NCBI GenBank assembly: GCA_942492855.1
Contig: OW818647.1
Location: 806,001-870,000, forward strand
Length of the DNA stretch: 64,000 bases
Direction of reading: 5' to 3'
From: G963677485 sp942492855
GTDB taxonomy: Bacteria; Armatimonadota; HRBIN16
Shown: positions 1 through 9,048 of the stretch, piece by piece
How positions within the stretch are numbered: the stretch's first letter is position 1
Layout of the letters: every line of letters begins with the position of its first letter
Notes under the pieces: generated by a model
What the model was told of the DNA's origin: nothing
The model's input: only the letters and a program-made list of their open reading frames with translations
Database searches by the model: none
Translations under genes and position numbers: made by a program

Positions 1-7
1 TAAGAGA

Positions 8-706
8 GTGGTGACCACGGTGCCAAACCAGATTTTGATAGTGGACGATGATGCGGACCTGATAGAAGGCCTGCGCTGGTATCTGGAAGCCGAAAACTTC
101 GAGGTGGTGGTGGCCAACGATGGCGAAAGCGCACTCACCCGCTTTCGAGAGAACAAGCCCGATCTGGTGATCCTGGACATCATGATGCCCGGGATCGATG
201 GATTGAAGGTCTGTGAGACCATCACCGCCGAATCCGATGTGATGGTGATGATGCTTTCTGCCAAGAACCTGGAGATTGACAAGGTGCGGGCCTTCCAGCT
301 TGGTGCCGATGACTACGTCACGAAGCCATTTCATGCGCTGGAACTGGTGGCCAGGGTGAAGGCGCTGATACGCCGCATGTCGAAAGGCACTGTCGCCAGC
401 CCGAGCTATAGATGGAAGAACCTTGCGGTGTTTGTTGACGAACACCGTGTGGCTGTTGGTGACACCAACATCGAACTGACCGCCATGCAGTTTGAACTGC
501 TGGTGGCGCTGATGAAACGGCCTCATATAGTGTTCACGCGCGAGCAGTTGGTTGAGGTAGTATGGGGCGGTGAGTTTTTCGGTGAGCTGCGGCTGGTCGA
601 CAACCTGATCTACCGCATGAGGGAACGCCTTTCCGCCGCGGGATGCAGTGACCTGCCGATTGTGGCGATCAGGGGGGTTGGTTATGCTTACCGTCCCGAA
701 GGATAG
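8..706 (+). CDS. OmpR/PhoB-family DNA-binding response regulator
   Basis: Two-component response regulator of 232 aa. The N-terminal receiver domain (about residues 8-120) has the acidic pocket D13-D15, the phospho-acceptor D57 in VILDIMMPG, S84 in MLSAKN and K106 in YVTKPF. The C-terminal winged helix (about 135-230) has the usual trans_reg_C pattern, ending IRGVGYAYRP. Phosphorylation at D57 should drive dimerisation and promoter binding. The following histidine kinase gene overlaps it by 23 bp, so the two are translationally coupled and form a cognate pair. GTG codons at 8, 11 and 20 are all possible starts; the window edge hides any upstream ribosome-binding site, so the start is uncertain. 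Target genes are unknown. Confidence 0.93.
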   Translation: MVTTVPNQILIVDDDADLIEGLRWYLEAENFEVVVANDGESALTRFRENKPDLVILDIMMPGIDGLKVCETITAESDVMVMMLSAKNLEIDKVRAFQLGADDYVTKPFHALELVARVKALIRRMSKGTVASPSYRWKNLAVFVDEHRVAVGDTNIELTAMQFELLVALMKRPHIVFTREQLVEVVWGGEFFGELRLVDNLIYRMRERLSAAGCSDLPIVAIRGVGYAYRPEG

Positions 707-2009
707 CGTGCGCTTCCAAGTGGCGATGGCGGTGTTGGTCACCATCCTGCTAAGCTGGGTGCTAAGCACTGGGCTGGCAAACTACATCAACTACCTAGGC
801 ATGAAGTCGATGCGTCGGGAGATGCTGGCATATCCTGCAGCGTACCCTCAGCCGGTTCCAGAGCCAACATTCGGCTTCTGGGATTTCATCATGGGTCGCC
901 CTCCCCACTCCCCCAGACTGGCCCCCGATGATAATCAAGGTCAAAGCAGACACCAACGAATGGGGACCCCAGACCGGATTCCTCCCATCATCGCTCCTGG
1001 TACGGCAGGCCCCGGTGATCGTCCGCGTAGAGGCGGCGATGATGGGGATCGGCCCCCCGGGCTGTTTTCGCCCCAGGATATCCGTTGGGTTCTCCTTCGG
1101 CTTGTGATCGCGGTCAGTCTGGCGGTTCTGGCTGCTGTCTGGCTGGGGCGTCGGCTGACCCGTCCACTGATGCAGCTTGCAGATGGAGCCCGCAGCTTCC
1201 GATCAAAAAACTATAACTTCCGTCTTCCCGCCATGGGCACGAGCGAATTTTCGGTGGTGGCGACCGCCATGAACGATATGGCGCAGGAGGTATCGCAACA
1301 CATCAACAGCCTGGAAGAGGACGCCAGGCGTCAGCGGCAGTTTCTGGCGGACGTGGCCCACGAGCTACGCAGTCCGGTGACCACCATGCGGACCATGGCC
1401 GGTGCCCTTCAGGATGGTCTGGCCCAGGAGCCTGAGCGCAGGGAGCGTGCTGTTTCCGTGCTGGTGCGCACCTCGGAGCGGATGCTGCGACTGGTTCAGG
1501 AGGTGATGGCATTGGTGGAGCTCGATCTGGACCAACTGCCTGTGAGTAAATCCGAAACCGAGCTGCAGGTTCTCGTGGCCGCGGTGTTCAACTCCTATGA
1601 AGCGGATGCCATGCAGGCAGGCATCACTTTGCAGCCTGTAGACAGCACGACCAAAGTGAAGGCGATGGTGGACGCCGACCGCATCACCCAAGTGCTGGAC
1701 AACATCGTGGGCAATGCGATCAGCTATGCGGGTCAGGGGGCCACGGTGCGGGCAGTCATCACCGATGGCGACCCCGTCTGCGTGAGCATCTCTGACACCG
1801 GTGTGGGCATTCCGGCGGAACACCTGCCGCGCATATTGGACTCATTCTACCGTGTGAATGCGGCCCGAACACCTGGCGACAATCACATCGGCCTGGGTCT
1901 CAGCCTCGCACGCCGGATGGTCGACGCGCACGGCGGTAAACTCACCATTGAGAGCGAGCAGGGTCAAGGCACCACCGTCACCGTCTGGCTGCCGAAGGTG
2001 GGAGACTAG
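684..2009 (+). CDS. Membrane sensor histidine kinase (HAMP-HisKA-HATPase)
   Basis: Sensor kinase of 441 aa paired with the preceding regulator. Order: TM1 (about 10-32), a periplasmic region of about 100 residues, TM2 (about 136-158), HAMP, HisKA with phospho-acceptor H226 in DVAHELRSPV, then HATPase with an N box (NIVGNAIS), G1 (DTGVGIP) and G2 (GLGLSLARR). I chose ATG 684 because AGGGGGG lies just upstream; the frame stays open further 5' but that stretch overlaps the regulator. The sensor loop is rich in Pro, Arg, Gly and Asp (APGTAGPGDRPRRGGDDGDR) and looks disordered, so no ligand-binding fold can be named. The signal sensed is unknown. Confidence 0.93.
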   Translation: MLTVPKDSVRFQVAMAVLVTILLSWVLSTGLANYINYLGMKSMRREMLAYPAAYPQPVPEPTFGFWDFIMGRPPHSPRLAPDDNQGQSRHQRMGTPDRIPPIIAPGTAGPGDRPRRGGDDGDRPPGLFSPQDIRWVLLRLVIAVSLAVLAAVWLGRRLTRPLMQLADGARSFRSKNYNFRLPAMGTSEFSVVATAMNDMAQEVSQHINSLEEDARRQRQFLADVAHELRSPVTTMRTMAGALQDGLAQEPERRERAVSVLVRTSERMLRLVQEVMALVELDLDQLPVSKSETELQVLVAAVFNSYEADAMQAGITLQPVDSTTKVKAMVDADRITQVLDNIVGNAISYAGQGATVRAVITDGDPVCVSISDTGVGIPAEHLPRILDSFYRVNAARTPGDNHIGLGLSLARRMVDAHGGKLTIESEQGQGTTVTVWLPKVGD

Positions 2010-2406
2010 CGGGTATTGACCGATCCGGTCTGGCGGATGGCCGACCCCCTCGCCAATGTCCGGGGCGGTTTTCCCTATCCGCGCCGGTCTTGATCTAGAC
2101 AAGACGGGTAGGCGGTTGTCCCCAACGCCCGCCGGAACGCAGGCTCGCAGACGACGCTGCCGCGGGTTTAGTCACCCCACGTGACTGCGTCCCTCAACGG
2201 GGTTCCCTCACCGCGCGTCTGATTATTCACAGCCCGCAAGCGGGCGCAGGGTGCGTCCGGAATGCGTCCGCTTCAGCGGACAGCCATCTGATTAGCGACG
2301 GGTGACTAGGCCTGCTTTAGCAGGTTGATGGAACCCGTCGCCGATGGCCATAATGTGACTTATAATATGAATATACGCTCCGCTGAACAGCGGTTAAGGG
2401 GGCCTC
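2010..2406. repeat. Gene-free stretch made of two hairpin repeat families
   Basis: No gene is visible. Bases 2014-2095 form a long imperfect inverted repeat (GACCGATCCGGTCTGGCGGAT against ATCCGCGCCGGTCTT), kin to 12549-12622 and 58141-58216. Bases 2100-2345 are a mosaic of small hairpins, including CGTCCGCTTCAGCGGAC and CCTGCTTTAGCAGG, and contain blocks shared with 58217-58455 and 58861-58990 such as CCGCGGGTTTAGTCACCC and GGGGTTCCCTCACC. The last 60 bases probably carry the promoter of the next gene; AAGGGGG sits before its GTG start. Confidence 0.7.
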
Positions 2407-3552
2407 GTGGACACCAAATACTTCATCATTCTAGGCGATACTGAGAGCTTTAGCCAGTATTTCCCGCCGACCGATTCAAAGCGGCCGCGGCAGATTGGCT
2501 TCGGTACCGTGCTTTACACCTTGAACACGCCGCCTGAGCCGCTCCGCATACAGGTGATTGCCGCGTTGGACAAAGCGGAGAAAACCGGCTACCCGGTGCT
2601 GATCCATATGGACGACTGGAACTATCCGGCGCCCAGTGCCGATCCCGAAATTGTGGAATGGAGCGACTGGCCATCATCCGGCAGCAAGACAGGCCCCATC
2701 GCTAAAAGCCGATGGATTAACTGGGGCACATGGTTTATGGTAGAAGCCCCCCGAAACTTCGAGAGCCCTAAAGTGCGCTCTGACATCAAAATGCGGCTCA
2801 CGAAGTGGATACTGCCCCCCATCGTCGATCGGCTCAAGCGTTGGCGTAAAGAGGGGCGGGAGTACCTGTTCGCAGGCGTGGTGACTGGCTGGGAGACCGG
2901 CTTCTACGACGCCACCGTGGCAGGACTTGATGATCCGGCCAGTTGGCCTCAGGATGGCAAGGTGAAATTCGGCGCGGAAGACCTGATCGAAACCGGCTAC
3001 GCCGCACTCACTGCGCGCGGCTACAACGCCGCTAAGATCGAAAAGCTGGCGATTAAGAGGGGCATCACACCCAAACAGGTTCGCCGTGAGATATTGACCG
3101 ATGTGGTGCATGACTTCTGCGAATTTTGGACCAATCTCTGCTTGAAAGCAGGCCTGCCCAAACAGCGGATCTATACGCACCTGACCGGCGCAATCACCAC
3201 CCCGAACATACCGAAAGTGCTTGCCGACAACGGCTGTGTGCTGCCTCTAGCCACTGCAGTCAACCGCTTCTGCCGTCCTGGTGTGACCGTGATGGATGGG
3301 GTGTGCGACATCAAAGTGATCGGCGATGAGTTCCGCAAAATGCGCCAGCCAGAATGGGGCGCAGTGGAGATGGAGTTCGGCAACAACAGCCGCACCGAGA
3401 AGGGCGCGAATGAGCACCTGGACAGCCTGACGCGCAACGGTGCCGTGATGATGTGCGTCTACGGATGGTGGGAACCCGAAGGCCACCAGTTCAGCGCGCG
3501 CACCCCAGGCGTCATCGCAGCCATCAAACGATGGCTATCCGGCAGCGGGTGA
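2407..3552 (+). CDS. Unassigned protein, possibly a TIM-barrel glycosidase
   Basis: I do not recognise this 381-aa protein. It has no signal peptide and should be cytosolic. Aromatic residues are frequent (IHMDDWNYPAP, WINWGTWFMV, VYGWWEPEG), and acidic residues sit in segments that look like beta-strand ends (GVVTGWETGF, GAVEMEFGNN). This recalls TIM-barrel glycoside hydrolases and would fit the carbohydrate-rich surroundings, but no catalytic pair can be assigned. The start is GTG 2407, preceded by AAGGGGG at suitable spacing. It stands alone between repeat-filled gaps and is followed by a strong hairpin. Glycosidase is a guess; the reading frame itself is secure. Confidence 0.8.
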   Translation: MDTKYFIILGDTESFSQYFPPTDSKRPRQIGFGTVLYTLNTPPEPLRIQVIAALDKAEKTGYPVLIHMDDWNYPAPSADPEIVEWSDWPSSGSKTGPIAKSRWINWGTWFMVEAPRNFESPKVRSDIKMRLTKWILPPIVDRLKRWRKEGREYLFAGVVTGWETGFYDATVAGLDDPASWPQDGKVKFGAEDLIETGYAALTARGYNAAKIEKLAIKRGITPKQVRREILTDVVHDFCEFWTNLCLKAGLPKQRIYTHLTGAITTPNIPKVLADNGCVLPLATAVNRFCRPGVTVMDGVCDIKVIGDEFRKMRQPEWGAVEMEFGNNSRTEKGANEHLDSLTRNGAVMMCVYGWWEPEGHQFSARTPGVIAAIKRWLSGSG

Positions 3553-3587
3553 GTTGTCTGAACCACGGACGCCACTAAAAAGTAATT

Positions 3588-3622
3588 GACCGGCCCGGTT
3601 TTCCCTTTCCGGGCCGGTCTTT
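3588..3622 (+). terminator. Hairpin terminator after the unassigned protein
   Basis: An 11-bp perfect stem (GACCGGCCCGG with CCGGGCCGGTC, 3588-3598 and 3609-3619) is followed by TTTC, 36 bp after the stop at 3552. The same hairpin with near-identical flanks recurs at 3832-3866, so it is also a repeat. Confidence 0.7.
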
Positions 3623-4105
3623 CGGTAAGCTCCCATACCAAGGCACGGAAGTCAGGCTAACCGCCTGACCGCGCTTGTCATTCGTCTGAACCACGGATTA
3701 CGCGGATCACACGGATGGGTTCGGATGGGACGGGAGGGCTATCCGCCAGACCGCGCCGGAGATGGGCTGTGTAGCGATCGTGAGTACTGAGAAACCGGCG
3801 CGGTCCAGGGGCTCCTCACCTAAGAGTAATTGACCGGCCCGGTTTTCCCTTTCCGGGCCGGTCTTTCGGCAAGCCCTCAATACCAAGGCGCGGATAGGTT
3901 CGGATGGGAAGGGAGGCCAATCGGGAGATTGGCGTTCCCAGGTCTGAGCCATTGCGTTGTCGTTCCCATCCGTGTAATCCTGTTAATCCGCGTAATCCGT
4001 GGTTCAGACGAAATCTCCTGCGCGGTCCAATACCCTCTGTGTCCCTCTGTGCCCTCTGTGGTTCGATTCCCTCTCCATCTGTGGTTCAGACGAACATCCG
4101 CTGAC
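3623..4105. repeat. Repeat-only gap: second terminator copy and fold-back repeats
   Basis: No gene is visible. It holds a second copy of the 3588 hairpin at 3832-3863. Two inverted copies of a text-like repeat face each other: 3683-3727 (CTGAACCACGGATTACGCGG and on) and 3966-4010 (ATCCGCGTAATCCGTGGTTC), which could fold back around about 240 bp. Also present is a C/T-rich stretch repeating CCCTCTGTG (4030-4062). The same words recur at 10454-10480 and 19099-19258. Confidence 0.7.
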
Positions 4106-5515
4106 CTAACCCTTCCAGTCGGGGTTGGGTTGCGGGATTTGGGCATTCACGCTCTCGATCCAATTCCATAGCTCACGGTGGAGCTCAGTAGCCACATCCG
4201 GCAGCTCCGTAGCCAGGTTGTGCTGCTCACCCATATCATTCAGCAGGTTGTAGAGTTCCAACCGGTCATCTTCAAAGAAGTGGATCAGCTTATAATCACC
4301 CTTGCGGACGCTGCACCCGGGCGTACCGCCCTGGTTGCCGTAGTGCGGATAGTGCCAGAATAGCGCGTCGCGGGATAACTCGGTCGCACCCTGCAGAGCG
4401 GGCAGCAGGCTGATGCCGTCGGAGTGCTGCTCGGGCCTGAGCGGTAAACCAGCCGCTTCAAGGAAGGTGGGGTAGATGTCGGGGCTGGTGATGGGTACAT
4501 CACTCTGCGAGCCTGCGGCAATCACACCCGGCCATGAGGCCACAAACGCCACGCGGGTGCCTCCCTCATACATCCAGCCCTTCCCCTCGATCAGGGGGAG
4601 GTTGGTGGTCGGCGAACCCTCCGAGGTGGCCACGCCACCGTTATCCGAGGTGAACACTATCAGCGTGTTCTCCAACTGACCGGTGCGCTCCAAAGCCTCG
4701 ACAACCCGGCCGACGCTGGTGTCCATCGACTCGATCATCGCCGCATACACCGGGTGCGACTGGATCAGCCGGCGCAGAATTCGCATCCCCTTCTTGTCCT
4801 CGGTATGGAAGGGCTCACCCTCCTCTACCACTTTCATCTTATCCAAGCCCATATCGATGGCCTTCTGTTCGTATTTCGCCACCAGCTCAGCAGGTGCCTG
4901 GAGGGGGTGGTGTACCGCGTAGTGGCTGAAGTGCATGAAGAAGGGCGTGCCATCGTTGTGTTCGATCAGCCCCACCGCTTCATCAGTTAAGTAGTCCGTG
5001 AGGTATTTTCCGGGTTCCTGGTTGGGAAGCCCTGGCAGGTTCCATGGTGAAAAGTAGCCGTATGCATACGACGGGGCACCGGCCTCGCTACCGCCGATGT
5101 TCACCTCAAAGCCGTGATCCTGTGGGTAGAATCCTTCTCCGCCAAGGTGCCACTTGCCCACATGCCAGGTGTGATAGCCGCCATCACGCAGCGCGGTGGC
5201 CAGCGATGTCTCGCTGTGGGGCAAATCCTTGATGTAAGGTGCATCAATCAGCCGGCCCTTCAACGGGTGCATATATGAGCCGTAATCAATCCAGTCGGTG
5301 ATGCCCACATTGACCGGGTATTTCCCGGTCATGATGCTGGCTCGCGAGGGCGAGCAGACGGGGCAGGAGGCATACGCTGAGGTGAAGGTCATCCCGCTTT
5401 TCGCCAACCGGTCGATATTGGGAGTTTCGTAGAAGTCGCTGCCAGTACAAGCCAAGTCGCGCCATCCAAGGTCATCAAGCAAAATCAGAATAATGTTGGG
5501 TCTGGGTTCGGCCAT
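4106..5515 (-). CDS. Sulfatase (formylglycine type, S1 family), no signal peptide
   Basis: Family S1 sulfatase of 469 aa, hydrolysing sulfate esters, here probably on a sugar. The N-terminus gives the metal-binding ILLDDLGW pair. C54 in C-S-P-S-R fits the C-x-P-S-R signature, where the formylglycine-generating enzyme converts Cys to the catalytic aldehyde. YPVNVGITDW, HVGKWHLG and FTSDNGG are further sulfatase motifs. Most such enzymes are exported; this one starts MAEPRPNIILILLDD with no signal sequence, so it should act in the cytoplasm. It is divergent from the GH38 mannosidase across about 150 bp, suggesting joint use on a sulfated mannose-containing glycan. No maturase gene is in the window. 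Substrate is inferred only from context. Confidence 0.93.
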   Translation of the reverse strand: MAEPRPNIILILLDDLGWRDLACTGSDFYETPNIDRLAKSGMTFTSAYASCPVCSPSRASIMTGKYPVNVGITDWIDYGSYMHPLKGRLIDAPYIKDLPHSETSLATALRDGGYHTWHVGKWHLGGEGFYPQDHGFEVNIGGSEAGAPSYAYGYFSPWNLPGLPNQEPGKYLTDYLTDEAVGLIEHNDGTPFFMHFSHYAVHHPLQAPAELVAKYEQKAIDMGLDKMKVVEEGEPFHTEDKKGMRILRRLIQSHPVYAAMIESMDTSVGRVVEALERTGQLENTLIVFTSDNGGVATSEGSPTTNLPLIEGKGWMYEGGTRVAFVASWPGVIAAGSQSDVPITSPDIYPTFLEAAGLPLRPEQHSDGISLLPALQGATELSRDALFWHYPHYGNQGGTPGCSVRKGDYKLIHFFEDDRLELYNLLNDMGEQHNLATELPDVATELHRELWNWIESVNAQIPQPNPDWKG

Positions 5516-5664
5516 TTACATCCACCTTTAGTGTCAGAACACTGTTTGATTTAAGCAGTTATATTTTACGCTACACTTCAGCCCCGATGACCGATTTGTG
5601 TGGTCTCTATGTGCTATATTGTAAACAACCATATCACGCGCAGTGCGCACAGGGAGTATCTTTC

Positions 5665-7806
5665 ATGCAAAATAGTGAGCCCATCACGATACACATGATC
5701 GGACATTCGCACATCGATCCGGTTTGGCTTTGGCAGTGGCAGGACGGCATGGACGAGGTGCTGGCCACGTTCCGCACCGCGGCCACGCTGATGGAAAGAC
5801 ACCCAGAATTCATCTTCAGTCACGGCGAGGCCTGGGCGTATCAACAGGTGGAGATGCTCGACCCTGAGCTGTTTGAGCGTATCCAGGGCTATGTGAAGCA
5901 GGGCCGCTGGGAGATCGTGGGCGGATGGTGGATGCAGCCCGACTGTAACCTGCCGACGGACATCGGCTTCCAACGCCAGATACAAGCGGGTAAGGACTAC
6001 TTCCAGAGCCGGTTTGGCATGTTCCCAGACATCGCCGTCAATGTGGACAGTTTTGGGCACTCCGCGGCATTGCCGGGCTTGATACGCGAAGCGGGACAGA
6101 GCTGTTACGTGATGATGCGCCCACAGGAGCACGAAAAGCCCCTTCCAGCACGTATATTCCGATGGCGAGGGTTTGAGGACAGCCCCGAGGTCACCACCTT
6201 CCGTATTTCGGGCGGTTACGGAACCTTCGATGAGACCATCCACCTCGATCATGTGGAGCGCTCATTGGCTGATCTGCCAGAGGGTGTGCGGCACACGATG
6301 TGCTTCTACGGCGTAGGCGACCACGGCGGCGGGCCCACCGAGGGCAGCATCCAGTGGATTCTTGCCAACCGAGACGCTATCCCGGGCTGTGTAATTGAGT
6401 TCTCCAGCATTTCCCGCTTCTTCAAGGCGATTGAGGCCGACAAGCAGCGGCTGCCCGTGGTCACAGGTGAGCTGCAGTATCACGCAATCGGCTGCTACAC
6501 GGTCGACCGCCAGATCAAGATGCTGGTACGGCAGGCGGAGCAAGCGCTGCGGCAGGCGGAGATCATGCTGGAGATTGTTCCCGATGCCAAGATGGCGAAG
6601 AAGCTGACCAAGGCCTGGCAGCGTGTGGCCTTCAACCAGTTCCACGATGTGCTGGCCGGGAGCTGCATCCCATCAGCATACAAGCAGTGCTACGCTCAGT
6701 TGGGCTATGCGCTTACCATCGCCGCCGAGGTGTCGGCGCACTCCCTGCGCCGCATGACCATTAAACTTCCATCTGACATCATGCAGCGGATGGTGCTGTG
6801 CAACGCCTCCGACCGCCCCTTCACGGGCTACACCGAGTTCGAGCCCTGGTCGCAGTTCCGGCAGTGGCAACCGAGCTGGAAGCTTCTGAACGACCGCGAC
6901 GAGGAGGTGCCGTATCAACTGGTCAAGCCGGAAGCCGTGACCAACGGCAACAACCGCCTGTTGATCCACGCAGATTTAGCACCGAAGCAGATGATGGTCT
7001 ACCGCATCGACCGTGGATCAGAACACTCTCCGCAACCAGAACGGGCGGCGGTTGAGCCCACAGCTCTGAGCAACAGCCAGGGCGTGGGTGTTGATCTGCA
7101 GAAGCGGCAGTTCACACTTCCCGCTGGCGGCGCGATGGCGTTGCCGCACTTTGAGCTGATCACCGACACATCCGACACCTGGTCACACGGCATCGACCGC
7201 TACGCCGGTGAGGTCACCGCCACAGATACCTGGGAGGAGCCGCAGGTGTTGCTAGACGGCCCGATGATGCAGGCACTCTGGCAGCAGGGGAAGGTCGGCG
7301 AGAGCAGGCTGCAGGCCGAGTGGCGTGTGTATGATACGGAGATGTGCGTGGAGCTGCGTCTGCGTGTGCATTGGCAGGAGAAGCAGAAGATGCTGAAACT
7401 CTGCCTGCCGCTTCCGGTGGCATCCGATATGCGAATAGACGGCATCCCAGGCGCATCCCTGGAGCGTGCGAACGACGGCATGGAGTATCCGCTGATGGGC
7501 TGGAGCCTGCTTCAGAGCACGGGCACCAAGCTGGGCGTGGTCTGCCCGCTGGTGCTGGCACTGGATGCTTCACCGGAAGTGGCGCGGTTCTCGCTGCTCA
7601 GAAGTTCGCTGATGGCGCACCACGACCCCGGCAAAGCAGATAGGCTGAATGCAGTGATCTCCGACCAGGGAGTGCATGATATCAGCTTCCGGTTCCACTT
7701 CGGCGAAGCGGTGTCGGTGGAGATGCTGGAGGCTGAGAGCATCCAGATGCAGCGTCCGCCGCTCATCGCCTCTGTGACCCTGGGGATGCCCGTTATACCC
7801 CGCTAG
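5665..7806 (+). CDS. GH38-family alpha-mannosidase
   Basis: Retaining, zinc-dependent alpha-mannosidase of 713 aa. The N-terminal catalytic domain shows HSHIDPVWLW (metal ligands H16 and D18) and NVDSFGHSA, whose D128 is the expected nucleophile and also a zinc ligand. FNQFHDVLAGS gives the later conserved His-Asp, and the rest forms the C-terminal beta domain. There is no signal peptide, so it is probably cytosolic, trimming imported mannosides. ATG 5665 has AGGGAG 8 nt upstream; the frame is open from 5587 but those codons carry no ribosome-binding site. It is divergent from the sulfatase and ends 9 bp before a UUCG hairpin. Exact linkage specificity cannot be read. Confidence 0.93.
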   Translation: MQNSEPITIHMIGHSHIDPVWLWQWQDGMDEVLATFRTAATLMERHPEFIFSHGEAWAYQQVEMLDPELFERIQGYVKQGRWEIVGGWWMQPDCNLPTDIGFQRQIQAGKDYFQSRFGMFPDIAVNVDSFGHSAALPGLIREAGQSCYVMMRPQEHEKPLPARIFRWRGFEDSPEVTTFRISGGYGTFDETIHLDHVERSLADLPEGVRHTMCFYGVGDHGGGPTEGSIQWILANRDAIPGCVIEFSSISRFFKAIEADKQRLPVVTGELQYHAIGCYTVDRQIKMLVRQAEQALRQAEIMLEIVPDAKMAKKLTKAWQRVAFNQFHDVLAGSCIPSAYKQCYAQLGYALTIAAEVSAHSLRRMTIKLPSDIMQRMVLCNASDRPFTGYTEFEPWSQFRQWQPSWKLLNDRDEEVPYQLVKPEAVTNGNNRLLIHADLAPKQMMVYRIDRGSEHSPQPERAAVEPTALSNSQGVGVDLQKRQFTLPAGGAMALPHFELITDTSDTWSHGIDRYAGEVTATDTWEEPQVLLDGPMMQALWQQGKVGESRLQAEWRVYDTEMCVELRLRVHWQEKQKMLKLCLPLPVASDMRIDGIPGASLERANDGMEYPLMGWSLLQSTGTKLGVVCPLVLALDASPEVARFSLLRSSLMAHHDPGKADRLNAVISDQGVHDISFRFHFGEAVSVEMLEAESIQMQRPPLIASVTLGMPVIPR

Positions 7807-7814
7807 TTACCTAT

Positions 7815-7838
7815 GGGGCCAGTCTTCGGACTGGCCCC
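7815..7838. terminator. Perfect hairpin with UUCG loop between convergent genes
   Basis: GGGGCCAGTC, loop TTCG, GACTGGCCCC: a 10-bp perfect stem with a stable tetraloop, 9 bp after the mannosidase stop and 34 bp from the end of the convergent serpin gene. It has no T tract on either strand, so it may protect mRNA ends rather than act as a classic intrinsic terminator. Confidence 0.6.
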
Positions 7839-7871
7839 CAAGCTCTATCGATAAAGCGTCCGTCGAACGCC

Positions 7872-8978
7872 CTACGCTTGCGGCTGGTTGACCACGCCCG
7901 TGAAAAGTAACTCGCCGGTGGGGTCGTGCCTTATGAGGAACACGAACGGCCGGTTGAAGGTGAGCTTAACAGGCATGCTGAAACAACCGACCGGTATGGC
8001 CTCTGTGGCTGCCGCGGCCACAGTGCCTTTTTCGTCCACCTCCACGCTGCATTTCTGTTTTATTTGACCAATGAATGACCCATCATTCTTGCCACCCACC
8101 AAGATGCTGAAATCTGCGTGTTCGCTGAACGGAACCTTCATGCCTATCTCCTCTAAGGGTGGTATTAGCTTAATATCCGATTCCAGTTTGAACTTCGGCA
8201 GCGTAAGATACACATCTTTAGAGCTCAGACTTTTGACCGTCGTTGTTAAGGACTTGCTGGTTAACTTCGATAGAACCTTCTGAGGAGTAGAGCCAACGCG
8301 GGGAAGCATGAGGTACATGGAGATACCGGTTTGTTGATAAGGCAACCTCACCGCATCGAAGTCATTAGTGTGTTTGTAGTCCATATCTTCATTCTGATTC
8401 ATGTATACGATCTGTGAGCGGCGGTTCGCGCTGCCATACCAGGTTGCTCTCGTGTTATCTTTGGGTTCAAATGGGGTTAACCACTTCCCCTGGTAGAACA
8501 CAGTATTGACGATAATGCACATCATCATTGGGTCAATGCGGTCGTTCATTTTTTGAATCCAGCCGTTGGTCGCCTCCGATATCCATTGGTTCACCACATC
8601 GACTGAGCGAGGGTTACTAAAATCCAGCGGCTTCACCACCGCACCGTATTTGCTGCTGACCCGTTGGACATAGTCAGGGTTCAGGCGGTAGTGGTCGTTC
8701 ATCCATAGTGCATTGGCGACCATCAGCTCTTTGTAGGACAAACCCGTTGATACCATTCGATGAGTTTTGATATTACTCTGGTTGATCTGTTCGATGGAGC
8801 TGCTGCCGTACCCCAGCACCTTCGCCATCTGGCGCAGAGTCTCACCGCGGGCACCGTTCAACGCCATGCTAAGCGCGATGCGTGCGCTGTAGGGCGAGAG
8901 GCACAGGTTCTTGCCGTTTTCGTAGCATTGCTGCGTGAGTCTCAGCGCGAAGTCGGACGATGATTGGGCTGGCTGCAT
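7872..8978 (-). CDS. Serpin (serine protease inhibitor family), first of a pair
   Basis: Serpin of 368 aa, a suicide inhibitor that traps target proteases when its reactive-centre loop is cut. The hinge EKGTVAAAAT has the small residues needed for loop insertion, so it should be inhibitory. FNRPFVFLIRHDPTGELLFTG is the C-terminal serpin signature. Counting from the hinge puts P1 at Cys and counting back from FNRPF puts it at Phe (loop ...IPVGCFSMP), so the loop is one residue longer than in alpha-1-antitrypsin. ATG 8978 is preceded by GGAGG. No signal peptide is seen, pointing to a cytosolic inhibitor. It lies 70 bp downstream of its paralogue and is probably co-transcribed. Confidence 0.95.
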   Translation of the reverse strand: MQPAQSSSDFALRLTQQCYENGKNLCLSPYSARIALSMALNGARGETLRQMAKVLGYGSSSIEQINQSNIKTHRMVSTGLSYKELMVANALWMNDHYRLNPDYVQRVSSKYGAVVKPLDFSNPRSVDVVNQWISEATNGWIQKMNDRIDPMMMCIIVNTVFYQGKWLTPFEPKDNTRATWYGSANRRSQIVYMNQNEDMDYKHTNDFDAVRLPYQQTGISMYLMLPRVGSTPQKVLSKLTSKSLTTTVKSLSSKDVYLTLPKFKLESDIKLIPPLEEIGMKVPFSEHADFSILVGGKNDGSFIGQIKQKCSVEVDEKGTVAAAATEAIPVGCFSMPVKLTFNRPFVFLIRHDPTGELLFTGVVNQPQA

Positions 8979-9006
8979 ATTGAACCACCTCCACATTCTA
9001 TCGAAG

Positions 9007-9035
9007 CGACCAGGCGCGGGGACCGCGCCTGGTCG
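9007..9035 (-). other. Strong hairpin between the two serpin genes
   Basis: CGACCAGGCGCGG and CCGCGCCTGGTCG form a 13-bp perfect stem with a 3-nt loop, between the stop of the upstream serpin (9049) and the ribosome-binding site of the downstream one. No T tract follows on the minus strand. It could cut read-through or stabilise the upstream message, giving unequal levels of the two inhibitors. Confidence 0.6.
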
Positions 9036-9048
9036 TCCGTTGGAACCC

